Part shown: piece by piece, positions 54,284 through 63,687 of the stretch
Numbering within the stretch: position 1 is the stretch's first letter
Layout: the number at the start of each line of letters is the position of its first letter
From: Spartobacteria bacterium
GTDB lineage: Bacteria > Verrucomicrobiota > Verrucomicrobiia > Chthoniobacterales > Chthoniobacteraceae
Reading direction: 5' to 3'
DNA length: 64,000 nt
NCBI GenBank assembly: GCA_021324825.1
Contig: JAJPII010000033.1
Location: 186,001 to 250,000 of the forward strand
The notes under the pieces: model-generated
Databases searched by the model: none
The model's input: only the letters and a program-made list of their open reading frames with translations
Told to the model about the DNA's origin: nothing
Made by a program: the position numbers and the translations under genes

Positions 54284-55263
54284 GGGTTCGCGTGCTGGTG
54301 GATGACGATCTCGACGCGCCGGTTGATCTGCTGCTGCTCGACGGAACCGCCGGGGGGTGCGATGAGTTTCGTGCTCCCGAAGCCCTTGGTCTGGATCCTG
54401 GAGGGCTGGATGCCCATCGTGGCGACGAGCCATTGCTTAACGGAGTCCGCCCGCCGCAGGCTCAGGCCCATGTTGTAGTCCGCCTTGCCAAACGAGTCGG
54501 TATGCCCCTCGATGCTGAAAGCCGCGTGCGGGTTGGTGAGGATGAGTTTGCCGAGTTTCTCGAGGCTGCTCACGGCCCCCGGGCGCAAGGTCGCCTGGTC
54601 GTAGTCGAACAACAGGTCGGTCGGCATGAGGATGGGCCCGGCCTTCGCGTTCTTTGAACCCGAAGCGCTGAGGGCCTGGTCGATGCTCTGGAAGCCTTCC
54701 GGAACCGCGCCGCCTCCCGTTCCGAGGTCGCGTAGCTTCAGTTTGGGGGCGTTGGAAATCTTCGGGTTGTCTTTGATGAGCTGGCTGCGGAGCGACGGAT
54801 CGGCATCCTCTTCGATTGAGCGGCTGATCTTTTGCTCCATCTGTTTGGCGGACTGGAGCTTGCTCATGTCCAGCTTGTCCTCGGCGGGGACGAGCTGTTT
54901 TACGGGCTGTTCCGCCAGCGGGGTGGCTTTCAGTTCCTCGAACGGCTTTTCTTCCGGGGGCGTCTGGATTTCCTTCACGGGGTTGGGCATGACCATCTTC
55001 GGCTGCGCGGGTTCCTTGTCGGCGTCCAGCAGTTTTTCCGGGATGTCGATCCTCCGCGCCTTGAACACTCTCGGCACCAACCGTTGCTCGATCGGCCCTT
55101 CGCTGAAGCGCTCCAGCTTCGCGCTCTTGAAACAGATGAGCAGCCCCGCGTGGAAAAGGAGCGAGAGGATGAGCGCGAAGAAAAACCATTTGCGCATGAC
55201 GGGCGCTTCCCCCGCGTTCGACTGGTATGTTTCCAGGGCCTTCACCGCCTCCAACATACACAA
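54280..55263 (-). CDS. Inner-membrane-anchored OmpA-domain protein with TonB-like linker
   Basis: 327 residues. One N-terminal hydrophobic segment (WFFFALILSLLFHAGLLICF) without a clear cleavage site, then a long Pro/Glu/Lys-rich linker (~60-150: EKLLDADKEPAQPKM, PPEEKPFEELKATPLAEQPV) like TonB, then an OmpA-like peptidoglycan-binding domain at ~215-320 (FDYDQATLRPGAVSSLEKLG, FSIEGHTDSFGKADYNMGLS, RRADSVKQWL). The single membrane anchor makes it different from OmpA itself; it may tether the inner membrane to the wall. Start ambiguous: 55263 or the ATG at 55197 (MRKWFFFA). Confidence 0.78.
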   Translation of the reverse strand: MCMLEAVKALETYQSNAGEAPVMRKWFFFALILSLLFHAGLLICFKSAKLERFSEGPIEQRLVPRVFKARRIDIPEKLLDADKEPAQPKMVMPNPVKEIQTPPEEKPFEELKATPLAEQPVKQLVPAEDKLDMSKLQSAKQMEQKISRSIEEDADPSLRSQLIKDNPKISNAPKLKLRDLGTGGGAVPEGFQSIDQALSASGSKNAKAGPILMPTDLLFDYDQATLRPGAVSSLEKLGKLILTNPHAAFSIEGHTDSFGKADYNMGLSLRRADSVKQWLVATMGIQPSRIQTKGFGSTKLIAPPGGSVEQQQINRRVEIVIHQHANP

Positions 55264-55326
55264 AGATCGCGCGGTCTCAATTCCCGGTGGCCATTTGGGG
55301 GCGCGAGCGTATGTTCTTCGTTCCTC

Positions 55327-55827
55327 ATGACCGGATTTTGGAAAAAGCTATTCTCCTTCGCAAAGGCGAAGCTGCACTCGCTCATCCAGATTCACGACAC
55401 TCCGCACGCAATCGCCGGCGGCGTCGGTCTCGGGATTTTCATCAGCTTCACGCCGCTCTTTTTCATACGGGTACTGTTGGCCGTCCTGCTCGCATGGGCC
55501 TTGCGGTGCAGCAAGATCGCCGCGGCCATCGCGGTGAATCTGCACGAGCTGATATTCTTCCTCTGGCCGTTTGTCTATCGCCTGGAATACAAGGTCGGGT
55601 TCTGGCTTCTCTCCAACCCGCATCATTTTCCTCCGAAGCTCAGGGAGGTGAACCTGATCGAGCATCTGAACTGGGACATGATTCGGTACCAGGCCCGGAA
55701 CCTCGAGCGGATCGGCGGCCCGTGGATGCTCGGGTCGATGATCCTCGGCATACCGGTGGCGATCCTCTCCTTCTTCGTCACGTTGAAGCTCGTCGAGGCC
55801 CACCAGAAGAAGCATCCGCGGCATTGA
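55327..55827 (+). CDS. DUF2062 membrane protein
   Basis: 166 residues. Three to four hydrophobic helices (AIAGGVGLGIFISFTPLFFI, VLLAVLLAWALRCSKIAAA, GSMILGIPVAILSFFVTLKL). The GVGLGIFISFTP and ALRCSKIAAAIAVNL segments are family features of DUF2062, a small membrane family sometimes fused or adjacent to glycosyltransferases. Function unknown. One-base overlap (TGATG) with the EboE-like gene. Confidence 0.8.
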   Translation: MTGFWKKLFSFAKAKLHSLIQIHDTPHAIAGGVGLGIFISFTPLFFIRVLLAVLLAWALRCSKIAAAIAVNLHELIFFLWPFVYRLEYKVGFWLLSNPHHFPPKLREVNLIEHLNWDMIRYQARNLERIGGPWMLGSMILGIPVAILSFFVTLKLVEAHQKKHPRH

Positions 55828-56981
55828 TGCTCGTCCAGGGGAAGCAACTCGTCTATTGCCTCAACGTTCACCGCGGGGAGACCTGGGCGGAGAATTTCGC
55901 GGCGATTCGCGAGAAAGCGCTCGCCGTGCGGCGGCTCGTGGCTCCGGGCGAACCGTTCGGGCTGGGGTTGCGCCTCGGCGGGCGGGCGGCGCGTGATCTC
56001 GCGTCGCCGGAAGCGCGGCGCGAGGCGGCCGATTATTTCGCGGCGGAAAATCTCCATGCCGTCACGGTGAACGCCTTCCCGCATGGCCAATTCCACGGCG
56101 CGCGGGTGAAGGAGAATGTCTATCGACCCGATTGGCGGACGACGGAGCGGAGAGATTACACGAATCTCGTCGCGGATATCCTTGCGGATTTGCTGCCGGA
56201 AGGGGGCAGGGGAAGCATCAGCACGGCGCCGTGTTCCTTTAAAGGATGGGTCGGGAAGGAGGATGTTTCCCTGATGGGGTCGCGCCTGGCGGAATGCGCC
56301 GCCCATCTCGCCGCCATCCGCGAACGGACGGGCAGGGAAATCTTCCTGGGTCTGGAGCCGGAACCCGGCTGTTACCTTGAGACAACGGAGGAGGCTGTCG
56401 CGTTTTTCAACGAAGCGCTGCCGCAAGAAGAGGCGGTGCGGCGGCATTTGGGCGTCTGCGTGGATACGTGCCATACGGCGATCCAGTTCGAGGAGATCGC
56501 GGAAACGCTGTGCCGTTATGAACGCGAGGGGATAGGCGTTTCGAAAATCCAGCTCAGCGCGGCTCTCCGCGTCACGCCGGACGAAGAAAGCCTCCGTGCG
56601 CTGCTCCCTTTTTGCGAGCCGGTCTATCTCCACCAGGTGAAGGCGAGGCGGCGCTCAGGCGAGTTGCTCTCATGGCTGGACCTGCCGGAAGCGCTCCGCG
56701 AAGCGCCGCGCCACCGCGACATCGAGGAGATGCGGATCCATTTCCACGTCCCGCTGTTTTTCGAGGGGAAGGGGGCGCTGGGATCGACGGCGCATTTGCT
56801 GGATGAAGCGCTCTTCCGGCAGACGCGAACGGAGCACCTGGAGATCGAGACCTATACTTTCGACGTGCTGCCTCCCGAGCTAAGGGAGGGGGGGATCGCG
56901 CATAGCATCGCGCGGGAATATGAGTGGGTTATTGGCCGGGCTGCGGCTTCCGCTCGTCGCTCTGGAGCGGGGCGCTGTTGA
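55827..56981 (+). CDS. EboE-like TIM-barrel protein (sugar isomerase/epimerase fold)
   Basis: 384 residues, soluble. The N-terminus (LVYCLNVHRGETWAENFAAI) and following GLGLRLGGRAARDL and NAFPHGQFHGARVKENVYRP correspond to the EboE metabolite-traffic family, a xylose-isomerase-like TIM barrel of the ebo gene set in cyanobacteria and some other phyla. Likely metal-binding residues in LEPEPGCYLETTEEA and CVDTCHTAIQFEE. The rest of the ebo cluster (EboA, B, C, D, F) is not seen here. The 3' end overlaps the convergent downstream gene by 53 bases. Medium confidence in the family, low in function. Confidence 0.7.
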   Translation: MLVQGKQLVYCLNVHRGETWAENFAAIREKALAVRRLVAPGEPFGLGLRLGGRAARDLASPEARREAADYFAAENLHAVTVNAFPHGQFHGARVKENVYRPDWRTTERRDYTNLVADILADLLPEGGRGSISTAPCSFKGWVGKEDVSLMGSRLAECAAHLAAIRERTGREIFLGLEPEPGCYLETTEEAVAFFNEALPQEEAVRRHLGVCVDTCHTAIQFEEIAETLCRYEREGIGVSKIQLSAALRVTPDEESLRALLPFCEPVYLHQVKARRRSGELLSWLDLPEALREAPRHRDIEEMRIHFHVPLFFEGKGALGSTAHLLDEALFRQTRTEHLEIETYTFDVLPPELREGGIAHSIAREYEWVIGRAAASARRSGAGRC

Positions 56982-57408
56982 TGACGAGGTCGCGCAGGCG
57001 CGAGGCGGTGATGACCTTGTCCGTCTGCAAGTCGATCTCGCCGTTCGGGCTGATGACGATGATGTTGAAGGCCTGTTTCACCCCGTAGTCGGCGATGACG
57101 CCGGGCCCGTTGGAAGCGACGGCGAACGGAATATCCGAAGGGATGCTCCCGCCCGCATCCTCCAAAAACGCGGCGGCGAAGACCACCTTGCGGGCCGCGA
57201 AGTCCTGGTAAAGCTCCTCGAGCTTTTTGGCTTCCTCCCGGAACGATTTTTCCTGGGGAGAGCGCGCGACGAGAAGGCAGACGGAAACGCCTCGGACGCT
57301 CTTGAGCGAGTCCAGTTTGCCGCCCGCGGCGTCCCAGCCGAAGTTCGGCGCCGGGTTTGCAAAGGCGGCCGCCGCCAGCGAGAGAAAGAGAACGAGGAAT
57401 TTCGTCAT
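56929..57408 (-). CDS. Exported thioredoxin-like protein without CxxC
   Basis: 159 residues. Signal peptide ([20 protein letters not shown]), then a compact alpha/beta domain; the sequence VRGVSVCLLVARSPQEKSFR, VVFAAAFLEDA, PFAVASNGPGVIADYGV, NIIVISPNGEIDLQ matches the order of a thioredoxin/peroxiredoxin-like fold, but the active CxxC is absent and the only cysteine is Cys44. Role unknown. ATGA overlap with frr places it in the pyrH-frr transcript. Long 53-base 3' overlap with the convergent EboE-like gene. Confidence 0.6.
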   Translation of the reverse strand: MTKFLVLFLSLAAAAFANPAPNFGWDAAGGKLDSLKSVRGVSVCLLVARSPQEKSFREEAKKLEELYQDFAARKVVFAAAFLEDAGGSIPSDIPFAVASNGPGVIADYGVKQAFNIIVISPNGEIDLQTDKVITASRLRDLVINSAPLQSDERKPQPGQ

Positions 57409-57965
57409 ATCTTCATGATGTCGGCTTCCTTGTGGGCGACGGCGTCGTCGATCTTTTTCACAAAGGCGTCCGTCAGTTTCTGGATTTCCCCTTCGAGGTC
57501 GCGTCGCGCGTCCTCGGTGATGTCGCCCGCTTTCTCGATCTTCTTCGCTTCGTCGATGCCGTCCCGCCGGTTTCCCCGGATGCGAACCCGGGCTTCCTCC
57601 GCCATCTGCTTGATCGTCTTGACGAGGTCCTTGCGGCGCTCCTCGGAAAGCTCGGGTATCGGCAGTCGGATGATCTTTCCGTCGACCGCCGGGTTGATTC
57701 CGATCTTCGACTCCTTGATCGCCTTCTCGATGTCTTTGACGGTGGCGGCGTCGAAAGGCTGGATGACGAGCAGGCGGGGCTCGGGCGTGGTTATCAACGC
57801 GAGTTGCTTCAGTTTCATGGCGGCGCCGTACGCCTGGACGTCGATGTTCTCGACGAGGGCCGGAGAAGCTTTCCCCGTGCGGATGGAGGAAAATTCGTGC
57901 ACCATGTAATCGGCGCCTTTTTCCATGGCGGCCTCTGTTTCGAGAAGAATTTCGTCGGGGCTCAT
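57405..57965 (-). CDS. frr: Ribosome recycling factor
   Basis: 186 residues. Classic RRF: the three-helix bundle ends [21 protein letters not shown] and the hinge [42 protein letters not shown] with EF-G splits the post-termination ribosome. ATGA overlap with pyrH, the usual pyrH-frr pairing; tsf and rpsB are not upstream, hisC is. Confidence 0.97.
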   Translation of the reverse strand: MSPDEILLETEAAMEKGADYMVHEFSSIRTGKASPALVENIDVQAYGAAMKLKQLALITTPEPRLLVIQPFDAATVKDIEKAIKESKIGINPAVDGKIIRLPIPELSEERRKDLVKTIKQMAEEARVRIRGNRRDGIDEAKKIEKAGDITEDARRDLEGEIQKLTDAFVKKIDDAVAHKEADIMKI

Positions 57966-58711
57966 AATAGGGAAGACGCTTCCGAAGTCACCAGCGTGCC
58001 GACTTTCTCGCCCCGGACGGCTCTCTTGATGCTCTCGCGGTCCATCATGTCAAAGACGATGATGGGGATGTTGTTGTCCATGCAAAGGCTGAACGAGGTG
58101 GAATCCATCACTTCCAGGCGTTTGGTCAGCGCCTCGGTATAGCTGATGCGGTCGTACTTCCGCGCGTTGGGATTTTTCTTGGGATCGGAGTCGTAAATGC
58201 CGTCCACTTTCGTCGCCTTGAGGATGACCTGCGCGCCGATTTCGTTCGCCCGCAACGCCGCGGTGGTGTCGGTCGAAAAGAATGGGTTGCCCGTGCCCGC
58301 GACGAAGATGACTACGCGCCCCAGTCCCAGGTGCCGCATGGCGCGCCGGCGGATGAACGGCTCGGCGACTTCCTTCATCTCGATGGCGGTCTGGACGCGG
58401 GTGTTGACGCCGAGTTGCTCCAACTGGCTTTGCAATGCCATGCCGTTGATGACTGTGGCGAGCATCCCCATGTAATCCGCGGTGGTGCGTTCCATGCCGC
58501 GATGGCTTGCGGAAAGCCCGCGCCAGATGTTCCCGCCGCCGATGACGACCGCGATCTCGACTCCCATGGCCTGGACTTCCTGTATCCGCCGGGCCAGGTC
58601 GTTGACGATCTGCGGGGAGATGACGTCGCCGCTGCCCGGCGCGCGCAACGCCTCTCCGCTAAGTTTCAGGACGATTCGCTTGTACGGGAGGGTAGCCATG
58701 TGGCGGGACAT
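57962..58711 (-). CDS. pyrH: Uridylate kinase
   Basis: 249 residues (a start at 58699 would remove four residues). Amino-acid-kinase fold with [55 protein letters not shown] and [17 protein letters not shown], all family motifs. It phosphorylates UMP to UDP. Follows hisC by 37 bases and overlaps frr. Confidence 0.97.
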   Translation of the reverse strand: MSRHMATLPYKRIVLKLSGEALRAPGSGDVISPQIVNDLARRIQEVQAMGVEIAVVIGGGNIWRGLSASHRGMERTTADYMGMLATVINGMALQSQLEQLGVNTRVQTAIEMKEVAEPFIRRRAMRHLGLGRVVIFVAGTGNPFFSTDTTAALRANEIGAQVILKATKVDGIYDSDPKKNPNARKYDRISYTEALTKRLEVMDSTSFSLCMDNNIPIIVFDMMDRESIKRAVRGEKVGTLVTSEASSLL

Positions 58712-58748
58712 GAAACACGAAAGCCCGGCGGCTTGAAAGGCGAATTTT

Positions 58749-59840
58749 TTAGATGAGCGCCCGCAGCGCCTCCACGAAGCGCCGGTTCTGCTCCATCGTC
58801 CCGACGGAGACGCGGATCCATTCCGGCAGTTTGTACGAGGCCATCGAGCGAACGATGACGCCCCGCCGCAGCAGCGCCTTGAAGATCGCGTCGCCCTCCC
58901 CCGTTTTCACCAGGACGAAATTCGCGAAGCTCGGCACGTATTCCAGCCCCAGCGCGGCGAATTGCGTTTCGAGGTAACGGCGGCCCTCCCGCGTAAGGTC
59001 CCGGGTTTTGGCGAGGTGCCCTTCGTCCTGCAATCCCGCCAGGGCGCCCGCCTGGGCGATGCTGTTGGCGTTGAAAGGCTGCCTCGTTTTTTGCAGGATG
59101 CTCATGATCTCCCTGCTCCCGATGCCGTAGCCGATGCGAAGCCCCGCCAGGCCCTGGATTTTCGAGAATGTCCGGAGCACAACGACGTTTTCGCGCCCTT
59201 CGCGGATGTATTTCAGAGTATCCGGCGGTTCGTCGACGAATTCGTAATACGCCTCGTCGAAGACGACGATGACGCGCCCAGGCACGCGATCCATGAACCG
59301 GTCGATCTCCCCCTGGGAAACGAGCGTGCCGGTCGGGTTGTTCGGATTCGCCACGAAGATTTCCCGCGTCCGCGGCGTGACGGCCGCGGCCATCGCTTCC
59401 AGATCGTGCTTGAAACCGGGGTCCGGCACTTCGACGGTCTTCGCGCCGAAAAGAGTCGCCATGAGTTTGTAGACGACAAAGGCGTGTTTGGCGGTGATGA
59501 TCTCATCCCCCGGTTTCAGGAAAGCGTGCCCGACGAACTCGATGATCTCGTTCGAGCCGTTGCCCAGGAGGATATTCTCGCGGTCGAGGCCGAATTTCCC
59601 CGCGATGGCCTCCCGCAGGTAATATCCGCCGCCGTCGGGGTAGAAGTGGACGCGCTCCAGCGCCTCGTGCATGGCCGCGAGCGCCTTGGGCGAAGGGCCG
59701 AGCGGGTTTTCGTTGGAGGCGAGCTTGACGATATCCGCCGGCTTCAGGCCAAGCTCCCGCGCGACGTCCTCTATCGGCTTGCCCGGCTCATAGGTGACAA
59801 GATCGCGCAACTGTCCGTTTGCATACTCCCAGATCGACAT
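58749..59840 (-). CDS. hisC: Histidinol-phosphate aminotransferase
   Basis: 363 residues. PLP fold type [59 protein letters not shown], and the PLP-lysine in [18 protein letters not shown]. Converts imidazole-acetol phosphate in the histidine pathway, though relatives act on other aromatic amino acids. Divergent from the YfcE-like gene across a 44-base spacer. Confidence 0.94.
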   Translation of the reverse strand: MSIWEYANGQLRDLVTYEPGKPIEDVARELGLKPADIVKLASNENPLGPSPKALAAMHEALERVHFYPDGGGYYLREAIAGKFGLDRENILLGNGSNEIIEFVGHAFLKPGDEIITAKHAFVVYKLMATLFGAKTVEVPDPGFKHDLEAMAAAVTPRTREIFVANPNNPTGTLVSQGEIDRFMDRVPGRVIVVFDEAYYEFVDEPPDTLKYIREGRENVVVLRTFSKIQGLAGLRIGYGIGSREIMSILQKTRQPFNANSIAQAGALAGLQDEGHLAKTRDLTREGRRYLETQFAALGLEYVPSFANFVLVKTGEGDAIFKALLRRGVIVRSMASYKLPEWIRVSVGTMEQNRRFVEALRALI

Positions 59841-59884
59841 GAAAGGATAGGTAGTCCATTACCGGATTGGAGTCTCTGAAAAAT

Positions 59885-60346
59885 ATGCGCATCGCCGTCA
59901 TTTCCGACACGCACGACCGATTGCCGGACATCCTGCTCGAATCCCTGGCCGGAGCGGACGAGATATGGCATCTCGGCGACGTGTGCGAGGAGGAGACATT
60001 GCTGGAAGTGACCGCGCTCGGCCCGCCCGTGAAGGTCGTCTGCGGCAACTGCGACCGCTGCATCCGCTGGCCCATGACCCTGAAGTTCGAGATGGAGGGA
60101 ACCCGGGTATGCCTCATCCATATCCCGCCGAGACAGGCGCCGGCGGGAACCGACTTGCTCCTGCACGGCCACACGCACGTCCCGCGCGACGAGATGGTCA
60201 ACGGCGTCCGCTTCCTGAATCCCGGCCCCGTCTCGAGGCCGAACCGGGGCGCGCCGCCCAGCTTCGCGTGGCTCGAGCTAAGCCGCGGCGCCGCCGTATC
60301 CTGGAGGCTCCAGTTACTGCCGGGCCAACACGAGTCCGACTACTGA
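59885..60346 (+). CDS. YfcE/MJ0936-type metallophosphoesterase
   Basis: 153 residues from the ATG at 59885; a TTG at 59867 in frame is less likely. Complete metal-binding pattern: AVISDTHDRLPD, HLGDVCEEE, VCGNCDR, HGHTHVPRDE, LNPGPVSRPNRG. Single-domain cytoplasmic phosphodiesterase of the same class as E. coli YfcE. Overlaps the DUF456 gene by one base (TGATG). Confidence 0.92.
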   Translation: MRIAVISDTHDRLPDILLESLAGADEIWHLGDVCEEETLLEVTALGPPVKVVCGNCDRCIRWPMTLKFEMEGTRVCLIHIPPRQAPAGTDLLLHGHTHVPRDEMVNGVRFLNPGPVSRPNRGAPPSFAWLELSRGAAVSWRLQLLPGQHESDY

Positions 60347-60828
60347 TGCTCGTATTCTGGTGGGTCCTCACGCTTCTGTTGATGCTCGCCGGGTTGGCCG
60401 GGACGGTCATCCCTCTGATCCCCGGGACGATCATCATCCTCGGCGCGGCGGCGCTTCACCATTTCGCGGCCGGCCCGGCGCACAGCGTCGATTGGCCGAC
60501 GCTCGTCATCCTTACCCTGCTGATGCTGGCGGCCCAGGCGCTCGACCTCGTAAGCGGTTCCATCGGCGCCAAATGGTTTGGAGCCACGCGGTGGGGAGCG
60601 CTTGGCGGCATCGCGGGCGGAATAGCCGGACTCTTCTTTGGAATCCCCGGGATATTCATCGGCCCGCCGGCGGGCGTGCTGATCGGCGAATTGCTCGGCG
60701 GCAAAGGAATACTACCCGCGGGCCGCTCGACATGGGGCACGCTGCTTGGAACAACCGCGGGAATCTTCGCCAAATTCCTGATAGGGCTGGTGATGATTGC
60801 CTGGTTCCTCATCGCGGCCATTCATTAG
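60346..60828 (+). CDS. DUF456-type small membrane protein
   Basis: 160 residues, four or five hydrophobic helices rich in Gly/Ala (LAGLAGTVIPLIPGTIIILG; WGALGGIAGGIAGLFFGIPG; IFIGPPAGVLIGELLGG). This Gly-x-x-Gly pattern with GxxxPGxIxxxxAALxHH is typical of DUF456 (IPR007403). Function unknown. Overlaps the phosphoesterase stop by one base. Confidence 0.8.
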   Translation: MLVFWWVLTLLLMLAGLAGTVIPLIPGTIIILGAAALHHFAAGPAHSVDWPTLVILTLLMLAAQALDLVSGSIGAKWFGATRWGALGGIAGGIAGLFFGIPGIFIGPPAGVLIGELLGGKGILPAGRSTWGTLLGTTAGIFAKFLIGLVMIAWFLIAAIH

Positions 60829-60859
60829 CGAGTGAGCCGTTGTCGTTGCGGGCGGCTGA

Positions 60860-60885
60860 CACAGCCGCCTCTACAACGAATCGGC
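60860..60885 (-). repeat. Dispersed palindromic repeat, copy 6, overlapping a gene's stop
   Basis: Minus strand TTGTAGAGGCGGCTG then CAGCCGCC. The TAG is the stop codon of the PRC-barrel gene (60871), so the repeat supplies the end of that reading frame. Convergent gene ends on both sides. Confidence 0.8.
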
Positions 60886-61593
60886 GGGTGATTGCTGGAT
60901 TTGCTCCTGCGTCAGGCGGACGACGATTTTGAATTCCTCGTAGCTGATTCGCTCGACTTCACCCGTGGCGACCAGGAATTTCTTTCCCGCGAACAAGTGG
61001 CCGGTTTCCCCGGCGATCTGGCGGATGACCCAACTCTTGTCGTCCATGGCGAAATCGGTGACGTGCCCGGCAAGCCCGTCGCTCGCCTCGAGGGCGTAGT
61101 TGAGAACGGACTTCGCGCTCCGCAGGTGCGCGTCCTCCGTTTGAGTAGACGGCTCGGGCGTAAACGGTTCGGGCGGCGGGACGACTGCGAGCGCGCCAGC
61201 GTCCCATAACGCGCCGGGAAAGGCGCTCATGCCCCAAAGCCCGCCGCCGTTCCAGTAGGAAGGCCAGCCGTAGTAGCGGTAGTATTCCTCCTCGTATTGC
61301 CGCGAGACGGGTTTGTGCGATTCGATGGAAGGGCTGTTCTCGATCTGCTCCTTCGTCAGGTTTACGGAGAGGGCTTTTCCGCCTTCGATGACGCTTCCGA
61401 ACGCATGGGGCGAGATGAGGACCAAGCGGCCCGGTATCCAGGAGCCGGTATCGACGACCAGGTAACGCACCGCCCAGGCGGCGTCGTCGAAATAAACGTC
61501 CTTGATGTGGCCTATGTGTCCGCCGTCGGATGCGGCGAGTGTGTTTCCAAAGAGCTGTTTGACGATCTGCAACATAGCGTACCCATACAGCAT
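60871..61593 (-). CDS. Double PRC-barrel domain protein
   Basis: 240 residues (a start at 61575, MLQIVKQLFG, is possible). Two PRC-barrel units: residues ~8-80 (GNTLAASDGGHIGHIKDVYF, AVRYLVVDTGSW) and ~160-235 (SVLNYALEASDGLAGHVTDF, VIRQIAGETGHL), joined by a Tyr/Trp/Pro-rich spacer (EEEYYRYYGWPSYWNGGGLW). PRC-barrels bind other proteins or RNA in the photosynthetic apparatus, RimM and stress proteins. No catalytic residues. Stop codon lies inside repeat copy 6. Confidence 0.82.
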   Translation of the reverse strand: MLYGYAMLQIVKQLFGNTLAASDGGHIGHIKDVYFDDAAWAVRYLVVDTGSWIPGRLVLISPHAFGSVIEGGKALSVNLTKEQIENSPSIESHKPVSRQYEEEYYRYYGWPSYWNGGGLWGMSAFPGALWDAGALAVVPPPEPFTPEPSTQTEDAHLRSAKSVLNYALEASDGLAGHVTDFAMDDKSWVIRQIAGETGHLFAGKKFLVATGEVERISYEEFKIVVRLTQEQIQQSPADSL

Positions 61594-61599
61594 CGCGGA

Positions 61600-63687
61600 C
61601 TAGAAGGCGACGCCGAATGTGACGTGGAAGGCGCCGACGCTTTCATCGGGCTTTTTGTCGGGGTTGTAGCCGTAGTCGATCCGCAACGGGCCGATTGGCA
61701 GCCGGTAGCGGATTCCGCCGCCCAGTGCGTAACGCAGATCGCCGACGCCTTGCGAAACCTTGGAGCCGATGCCGCCGGCATCCGCGAAGACGGCGCCTTG
61801 CAAATCTCCGTACAGCGGAAAGGTGTATTCGATATTGAGGGTCGTAAACGTTTCGCCGCCGATTGGGAAATGGTGCGAATCCTTGGGGCCCAATTCCAGT
61901 TCATTGAAGCTCCGCACGGTCCGCGCGCCGCCGTTGAAGAAGCGCTCGTCGATGGGGATCGTGGATTGCCCCTGGAAAGGCTCGATGATGCCGCCGCGCG
62001 CGCCGAACGCCACCATGCTCGTGACCTTCTCAACGCCGTCTTCCGCCTTCGTTTTCGTTATCGGCAGGTAGTAGGAGAAGCGGTACGTGGCGCGCAGGAA
62101 ATCGAGCGAGCTGCCGATGACGCTGGAGGCCGCATCCGCCGTGAGGTTGGCGATGTAACCCCCGGCGGGGTTTATCTTGCTGTCGCGCTCGTCCAGGGTG
62201 GCGGTGGCGCCGATGCTGTTCGCGAGGTAACCGGTTTTCCCAAGGTCCTGCACTTCGATGCCGCCGTTCTGGATGCTGACCTGCCGCACCAGGAGGAAGA
62301 CCGTGCCCTTGAGCTTTTTCGTCAGGTCGCGGCCAAGCTCGAGCCGGAAGCCGGTTTCATCTTTGGAGTAGCCGAGGTTTTGCTGGTTCAAGGCGTAGAG
62401 CTTCGCCTGCAGGGCGTAGTCGCTCTCAAGAAACCAGGGGTCGTTGTACAGGATTTCTCCGCGCAGGAACCGCTGCGCGTACTCGAAGGTGGAAGTAAGC
62501 GAACGCCCCGTGCCGAAAAAGTCGTGGTCGCCGAGCGTCAGTTGCGCGATGGCGCCTTCGAACGTGTCGTAGCCAAGGCCGAAGCCGACCTCCTTGGCCT
62601 TCGCCTCCTCGACCTGCATGTCGAGCGCGACTTCATTGGTCGGCAGGGCGCGCGGGGTTATCGTCAGTTTCTTGAAGAGTCCCGTCCGCATCATCGCCTC
62701 GAATTCTTCGTTGAGCTTGCGCGGGTCGTATATTTTTCCCTTCAACTTCGCGAATCGCTTCGGGAGAAATCCGGCGTGCAGGCGGTCAAGGCCGGTTACG
62801 TTCACCCCGTCAAAGCGAAACAAGTTGCCGGACTCGATCTGGAAGTTGACCGGGACGACGCCTTTCACGGCCGTATCCGGGTTGCTCTCCGCGGTCACCT
62901 TCGCCAGGAAGTAGCCGTGCGTCTTGTAGAAGTAGACGACGGTCCGCTGCATGTTCGTGACCCCGTCCTGCGTGTAGGGCTTGGTGGAAAACGGGGCGAG
63001 TTGATCCGACAATTCTTTCTCGGGGTAGAAGACGAGGTCTCCCGAGAAATTCAGCTTGCCGAAAGTGTAGCGGATTCCTTCCTGGATATCGACGTGGAGC
63101 GCGACGCCCGTCTTGTCCGGCGAATAATGAATCTCCGCGGGTTTGACGACGGAGTGGAGATACCCCTCCGACTGATAGAGCGCGGCGATCCGGTCGACGC
63201 CGGTCTGGATGTCCTCCTCTACGAACGGGAGATTCCCTTTGGCGCGCGGGAAGCGCTCCTGCGTCGCGCCGAGCAGGTAGCCCGCCATCGTGCCCGAGGT
63301 CGAAAGGGTGTTCCCGCTGAAGCTGACCCCGGTGACGTGGGTGAGGGGGCCTTCGCGAATCTTCAGCGTAAGGCCGCCGTTTATCTCCCACTTCACCTCC
63401 GCCTGCGAATAGCCGTTGCGGTGGTAGAAAACGCCCAGGAAAAACGCCGTGTCATCCGCGGAGGCGGGGGTCAGCCCGCCCTTGTTGATGGCGTTGATCT
63501 GATCCGCGATGGCCGCGCGCAACTGGCTTTCGGAGAACTTCGTCGCGCCTTCGAACCGGATGCCGAAGTTCGTCTTCGCCGGCGCGGGCGTCGGCATCGA
63601 CTGGACGGGATTCGGGCTGTATTTCTCGACCGCCGCGCGCGCGCACAATGTGGAAAGCAGCAGCGCCGCCAGGATAAACGGCTTCAT
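61600..63687 (-). CDS. tamA: Omp85-family outer-membrane assembly protein (TamA-like)
   Basis: 695 residues with signal peptide (MKPFILAALLLSTLCARA). Several POTRA domains (~40-370: IRFEGATKFSESQLRAAIAD, VSFSGNTLSTSGTMAGYLLG, LNFSGDLVFYPEKELSDQLA), then an Omp85 barrel with GGARTVRSFNELELGP (the RGF-like loop) and AGGYIANLT; it ends in Phe (FGVAF). A TamB-like gene overlaps its start as ATGA, so it belongs to the TAM rather than the BAM system; BamA-like activity is possible. Confidence 0.87.
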   Translation of the reverse strand: MKPFILAALLLSTLCARAAVEKYSPNPVQSMPTPAPAKTNFGIRFEGATKFSESQLRAAIADQINAINKGGLTPASADDTAFFLGVFYHRNGYSQAEVKWEINGGLTLKIREGPLTHVTGVSFSGNTLSTSGTMAGYLLGATQERFPRAKGNLPFVEEDIQTGVDRIAALYQSEGYLHSVVKPAEIHYSPDKTGVALHVDIQEGIRYTFGKLNFSGDLVFYPEKELSDQLAPFSTKPYTQDGVTNMQRTVVYFYKTHGYFLAKVTAESNPDTAVKGVVPVNFQIESGNLFRFDGVNVTGLDRLHAGFLPKRFAKLKGKIYDPRKLNEEFEAMMRTGLFKKLTITPRALPTNEVALDMQVEEAKAKEVGFGLGYDTFEGAIAQLTLGDHDFFGTGRSLTSTFEYAQRFLRGEILYNDPWFLESDYALQAKLYALNQQNLGYSKDETGFRLELGRDLTKKLKGTVFLLVRQVSIQNGGIEVQDLGKTGYLANSIGATATLDERDSKINPAGGYIANLTADAASSVIGSSLDFLRATYRFSYYLPITKTKAEDGVEKVTSMVAFGARGGIIEPFQGQSTIPIDERFFNGGARTVRSFNELELGPKDSHHFPIGGETFTTLNIEYTFPLYGDLQGAVFADAGGIGSKVSQGVGDLRYALGGGIRYRLPIGPLRIDYGYNPDKKPDESVGAFHVTFGVAF

